25,662 nucleotides of DNA from Halocafeteria seosinensis. Taxonomy: Eukaryota > Sar > Bigyra > Bicosoecida. A program made the position numbers and the translations under genes. Shown here in pieces: positions 21,634 to 25,662 of the stretch. The stretch spans positions 1 through 25,662 of the forward strand of contig LVLI01000893.1 of NCBI GenBank assembly GCA_001687465.1, given 5' to 3'. The notes under the pieces were generated by a model, which had not been told where the DNA came from, made no database searches, and saw only the letters and a list, made by a program, of their open reading frames with translations. Numbering within the stretch: position 1 is the first letter of the stretch; each line of letters starts with the position of its first letter.

Positions 21634-22213
21634 AGAAGACCAAGAACCGTGTATACTGTGAATGATATTGAGAGAGATGCTTAAAAAGCTGAGGAGAAGA
21701 TCGAGGGAAGTCAACTGAGCTATGGGAATGGACGGTCGATAAGCTAGGAGTGCAGGTCCCAAACGACGAGCGAAGGGAAAGGCTGTATCGACAGACTAAA
21801 ATATGAGAGGCTTATTGAGATTATAACTACCTTAGGGACTACACTACCAGAGTGGTGTCGATGGTACGTCGTGTGATCATGAACAATTTCTACGGGATGA
21901 TTGGGAGTTGCAAAGTGCAAGTACGAGTTGCCAAGTTGGGAAGTGCTGGAACTGGCCCATCAGTGTATCCGCTTCCTTGGTTAGTTTGTATTAAATGCAA
22001 CTCTATAATAAATCTGAGATATTTGGGCTTCGGCTGCTCTGTATTACTTATTTTTGTGAGTCCACCAGTGGACCACCACATGCGTATCCCATCAGATCCC
22101 ATTGGCCCTCAGCACAACAATATTGTACATAATTCTAGGTTTGTCATGAAGTTCACTCGACATAGTCGATCGAACGTACGAAATCGAAACAGTATCCACT
22201 TTTGAGTCGAAGC
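21634..22213. other. Spacer between phosphatase copies 1 and 2
   Basis: About 580 bp without a convincing gene. A stretch around 21721-21803 can be read as a short charged peptide (EWTVDKLGVQ ... RLYRQTK) ending at TGA. It may be a remnant of a longer C-terminus or chance. The right end should contain the promoter of copy 2. Confidence 0.35.
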
Positions 22214-22824
22214 ATGTCGCAAATTCTGGACAATCTGTATGTCGGTGGGCTGGAAGCTGCGCAAGATTGGGAATTCATCACCCACAAGAATATAAAGTAT
22301 ATTCTGAATACGACCAAACAGCCCAGCAACGGGTTCATGCTCACTGGAATTCCCAACTACTATGAATCGAACCCTCAAATCACGTAAGAAGCACTCTATG
22401 GAAGCGTGAGATACGTCAAGAAGCGGAGGTCAGGTGTTCCACGACAAATTGAATACTTTCGTGCAGGTATAAGAGGTGCCCATTGGATGACGACTTGAAT
22501 ACAGAGATCAAGATGCATATACCGGACTGTGTAGAGTTCATTAACGAAGGATTACGCCATGGTACGTGGCTACTGCGAAGGGCATTGTGTTGGAGAGCTT
22601 GCAACACTCTTTTCGATACAGGTGGGGTGTTAATTCACTGCGCTGCTGGAGTGAGTAGATCAGTTAGTGTCACTATAGGGTACTTGATGATGCAGTATAA
22701 CATGTCGTTTCATCAAGCACTAGAGTTCGTGCAAGATAGGAGACCGGGAGCGTTCCCCAATCCGAACTTTCAGAACCAGCTGCAGAATTTTGAGCAAGAA
22801 TTAGCCCAGATACGGAAGCAATAG
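22214..22824 (+). CDS. Small dual-specificity protein phosphatase, copy 2 (intact)
   Basis: Exons 22214-22383, 22467-22561 and 22622-22824 (introns 83 and 60 bp) give 155 residues, the size of a minimal atypical dual-specificity phosphatase domain. Exon 1 begins MSQILDNLYVGG, the usual DSP opening. The active-site loop is HCAAGVSRS (C95, R101), the Cx5R signature, followed by the conserved YLMMQYNMSFHQALEFVQ helix and NPNFQNQLQNFEQ. D64 in RCPLDDDL is a candidate general acid, with spacing to C95 close to that in VHR. Such enzymes dephosphorylate phospho-Ser/Thr/Tyr or other phosphorylated molecules in the cytosol or nucleus; the substrate is unknown. A TTG 12 nt upstream extends the frame, but the ATG at 22214 fits the paralogues. 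Intron 2 is 60 bp, in frame and free of stops, so a retained-intron form would gain 20 residues just before the catalytic loop. Confidence 0.93.
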
Positions 22825-23253
22825 GAGCAATGAAGACTCTAAAAAAAGAGGAGTATGTTGTAGGGATATATATTGCCGGGAGGATACGTCTCTCTCTGTG
22901 ATAGGCACGACTGGAGGAGTTGGGGCCTACCTAGCCTAGGCTAGTAGTTAGCCGCGCAGCAACCAGTAATTCTACGTGGTTGATCTATGGAATTTCTATT
23001 GGGTTTGGGTTTGACTAAGAGCTCTACGAGTGTATTGCACACGGAGTGTGCCCCGTGTGACAGTGTGCTAATCCAATGCAAATGCACTACTGGCGGTACT
23101 GCTAACAGCCATGGGTGTCCAGTTTACGCAATATACCGTTCGCTGATCCAATGACAAGATCCATGCTTAGTAAACCTATGCTAACAGGTGTTGTAGCCAC
23201 TAGACAGGCCACTAACTATGACCGACCGACCATTGTGTGTTGAGTAGGTACTC
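22825..23253. other. Spacer between convergent phosphatase copies 2 and 3
   Basis: About 430 bp of 3'-flanking sequence for two convergent genes. No ORF of note. It contains a 14-bp perfect palindrome, CTAGCCTAGGCTAG (22931-22944), and a small imperfect inverted repeat near 23039-23062 (CACACGG/CCGTGTG). Confidence 0.45.
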
Positions 23254-24337
23254 TTACTTAATGCCGAGGGATTTTTCAAAGCTTTTTAACTGACGAAGGA
23301 ACCCTGGGTTAGGTTGAACTCTCGGTCGTCTTCGAGCAATCATGTGCAGAGCCACAATGTATCGGGTTTTCTTCTTCTTCATGATATAAGCAGTCACTAT
23401 ACTAACCGACCTGCTGGCTCCCATCTGGCAGTGGATCAAGATAGCCTCTGCAATAGCATTTCGAATGCGTTAACAGCTAACATAGCAACACCGGAAATTG
23501 GCTGCCCACGTACGTTTGTTCTTTCGCGCTTCCTCGATGAATTCAATGCATTCCTCGAGCCATCGACTCAGGTTTTCTTTCGGTGTATCGTGTATAGGGC
23601 ATCGCTTGTACCTGCATATACGCATTGATCCCGAAGGAGCACATGATTCCAGCTAAAAAATTCCACAGCAACGTTACATAGACATATATGATCAGTGTTC
23701 AGACCTGTTCAGAATCACTCCGCACTGCAGCGATCCTCTTGCTAATACAACAACTGTGTACTTTATTGGAACGCTGGCACTCTTGCACCGGCAGCAAAAC
23801 GTCTCGAATTAAGGCTCTAAGTCAAAACGCCGTGCGCCACAATTCAGAAACTGTGCTACGTGAGCGATACCTCGTCGGCTTCACTCCACCCAACAACAAG
23901 CGTTCAACTCGTATGTTACGATATACAAATGCAACTCAGCTGTTTCCTAAAGATTTACTTGGAACTTTTTGTTTGAAGCAATTTTTAATCACCTTCCACA
24001 ACAGAGCCCTATCGCAGCTAGATCGAACACACACCCACGTTGTGTAGTGAGTCCATTAATACCCCACTCACTTGCACCGAAGCTGACCCTTCTTCGTTTA
24101 TGTTATTTCCGAGAACCAGCCCGGGGAAGGAAGAAGAAGGAAAAAAGGCTAGTAAGGCAAATGCACATACCTCATATGAGGTTTGCTCTCGAAGTAGTTA
24201 TAACACCCCGAAGCGGGCGCGACGGTTGGATCCGGAGTGACATTCAGCACGTAAGTTATGCGGTTATGTCGCAGCCATAGCCAGTTGTACGCGTCCAATG
24301 ATCCGCCGACATAGATCCCTTTAAGGACTTGGGTCAT
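23254..24337 (-). CDS. Small dual-specificity protein phosphatase, copy 3 (intact, diverged)
   Basis: Exons 24171-24337, 23514-23611 and 23254-23447 give 152 residues. Intron phases (2, then 1) and exon lengths match copy 2, proving common ancestry. The start is MTQVLKGIYVGG; exon 2 encodes YKRCPIHDTPKENL with candidate general acid D64. The active-site loop is HCQMGASRS (C95, R101), followed by VSIVTAYIMKK and NPGFLRQLKSFEKSLG. The loop differs from HCAAGVSRS of copies 1 and 2, so this copy split earlier and may act on other substrates. Intron 1 (23612-24170) is 559 bp, seven to nine times longer than most introns here, with good ends (GTATGT, ATATGCAG). It carries no convincing ORF on either strand. 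Confidence 0.9.
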
Positions 24338-24847
24338 CCTGGAACTGCATTCCCTGTCATGTGTATTCTACATCAAGAATATGACTGTTACCAGCTTGAG
24401 TTCGGAAGCACCACTCATGCTGTCTCGCAGAATTCAGCTCCCATCAGCCAATAGACGATTAAAGTGCTAGATGATGCAGTTTATCCTTTCTCTTCTGCAA
24501 GAGTGAGGATCACTCGTAAACGATGGAATCTAGTGGCGCTACTGCCCTTGGATATTTGCTCCAAGCACAACTTCACAAAAACGAGCCGAGTCATGAGAGA
24601 GTTACAACTGTACAGTCCTCCGGGAAAAACAAATGCAGCAACATCCGCGTTTACCAGCACCCCTACATAATTCGCGAGGCAGCAATTCATACGTACGGCC
24701 AGTCAAGGACTAGTACACGCAAGAACTTATTGTCATTCATTCGGAACGTTTTTGTTTTGGGGGTGCACGTTTCTGTGAACGTGTTACTGTCCGTATACCC
24801 ATGATGGGAAACAAGCTGTACCCAGATAGTTTTGTTGAGTCTGGGGT
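24338..24847. other. Region between phosphatase copy 3 and the transposon-like element
   Basis: About 510 bp with no supported gene. The left part should hold the copy 3 promoter. ORFs such as 24523-24804 (+) and 24481-24690 (-) overlap each other and show no domain. Confidence 0.45.
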
Positions 24848-25396
24848 CAGGGTTTGAAATTTGCGGGTATCGGTTACCCGCGGGCGGGTACGGGTACCCG
24901 CGGTCTGGCACCCTGCGGGTCGCGGGCGGGTATGCGGGTAAAGTCCGATGTTGAAGCTTCCCAATTTTAGCCGACTAGAGCCATTAGAACTCTATTTTTC
25001 AAGCATTCTCGTAATTTTATGCCTAATACGGTACCATATACGTGATTTACGCCGTACAACACGGGTATTTGAGGAGTCTCCGAGTCTTGCAACTTTGTAG
25101 CTTTTTGCTTCACAAACAGCCACTGGCTGAACACGGTTGACTCGTGTGTACTGATCCTGCCATTTAGCGAGATTAAAGGTGTATGATGAAACCAAAACGT
25201 TGTATTTAGGGTGTATTTGTGCTGATATGGACTTACACATGGTTAGAATTGCGAAAACACCAAAACTTTCTTCAAATATTCACTATACCCGCATACCCGC
25301 AATACCCGCAAAGTTTGAGCGCGGGCGGGTGCGGGTAAGTATACCCGCGAGCTCGTGGTTGCGGGTCGCGGGTATACCCGCGGATTTCAAACCCTG
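24848..25396. mobile_element. hAT-like non-autonomous element (MITE), 549 bp
   Basis: The ends are inverted repeats: 24848-24870 begins CAGGGTTTGAAAT, and 25374-25396 is its complement, 21 of 23 positions matching with the outer 13 identical. Beside both ends lie dense clusters of a CGGGTA-type motif in both orientations (24863-24942 and 25285-25382). The core (about 24960-25280) is less GC rich and has no transposase ORF. A CAGGG start with GAAA and many short subterminal motifs is the layout of hAT/Ac-type elements, where transposase binds the subterminal repeats. The family call is by analogy. The expected 8-bp target duplication is not seen: TCTGGGGT on the left and CCCTCCGT on the right. 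Confidence 0.75.
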
Positions 25397-25662
25397 CCCT
25401 CCGTTTTGGCTCCCTTAGAGTCGCAGCTTCACAACGACCCACACTCCGCTTCCATTGCCGCTCAGCGGTAAAAATAACCCAGGATGAGGGAAGGGATGTC
25501 AATGATGTAAAAAAAAAAATAATAATAAAAAAATACACAAGATAGATTGTGAATTGGGAGAATGACGTGGGGGTAGTGTTAAATGTGGTCATTGAAAGCA
25601 TCGATTCTTCGACTACCGTTGTACGTTACATGACACAGCTAGAGCAAACTATAGTACGTATT

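Noticed and set aside
23688-24047. 119-codon plus-strand ORF inside intron 1 of phosphatase copy 3
   Set aside because: No domain or codon signal; it is best explained as a chance ORF inside a long intron.
24840-25404. 8-bp target-site duplication around the transposon-like element
   Set aside because: The flanks TCTGGGGT and CCCTCCGT do not match, so no duplication is claimed.
25509-25537. A-rich tract as a retroposon poly(A) tail
   Set aside because: No upstream retroposon body or flanking duplication was recognised; it may be a simple A/AAT microsatellite.
25272-25601. 109-codon minus-strand ORF at the right end
   Set aside because: It runs through the GC-rich subterminal repeats and the A-rich tract and has no domain signal.

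Overview
The window is nuclear DNA of a microbial eukaryote, most likely an alga or another protist. Seven or more genes are split by short GT-AG introns of about 60-85 bp (one is 559 bp), with in-phase protein continuity across every junction. A hybrid histidine kinase and a DUF1688/URC4 uracil-catabolism protein argue against an animal. The splicing and organelle-type leader argue against a bacterium. I cannot name the lineage; a red alga or a stramenopile would both fit. One ambiguous base (n) lies at 15662.

Layout, left to right: (1) 273-1428 (+), omega-amidase/NIT2 nitrilase with an N-terminal organelle leader, 2 exons. (2) 1480-6997 (-), an orphan 1792-residue polytopic membrane protein, 3 exons, ending 51 bp from the nitrilase stop. 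(3) 7358-8995 (-), tandem CCCH zinc-finger protein, one exon. (4) 8996-10600, 1.6 kb with no convincing gene. (5) 10601-11653 (-), inositol monophosphatase family, 4 coding exons and a probable 5'-UTR intron. (6) 12801-16224 (+), GAF/HisKA/HATPase/receiver hybrid histidine kinase with an N-terminal acylation signal, 3 exons. (7) 16345-17914 (-), URC4, 5 exons. (8) 18696-20742 (-), an unrecognised 638-residue protein starting in a 19-nt exon. (9) 21021-24337, a family of three small dual-specificity phosphatases: a broken copy (+), an intact copy (+) and a diverged intact copy in inverted orientation (-), all with the same exon plan. (10) 24848-25396, a 549-bp non-autonomous hAT-like element with inverted termini and clustered CGGGTA motifs.

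The genes do not form an operon or an obvious pathway. They are individually transcribed and several pairs converge closely. The left 20 kb is compact and gene-rich. The right 5 kb is looser, with gene duplication, decay and a mobile element. No clear new multi-gene system is visible. The most unusual items are the acylated kinase with a large insertion in its ATPase domain, the orphan membrane protein, and the phosphatase cluster, in which an 8-bp tandem duplication interrupts one active site.

All exon boundaries were placed by eye from splice signals, reading phase and family similarity; no transcript evidence was available.
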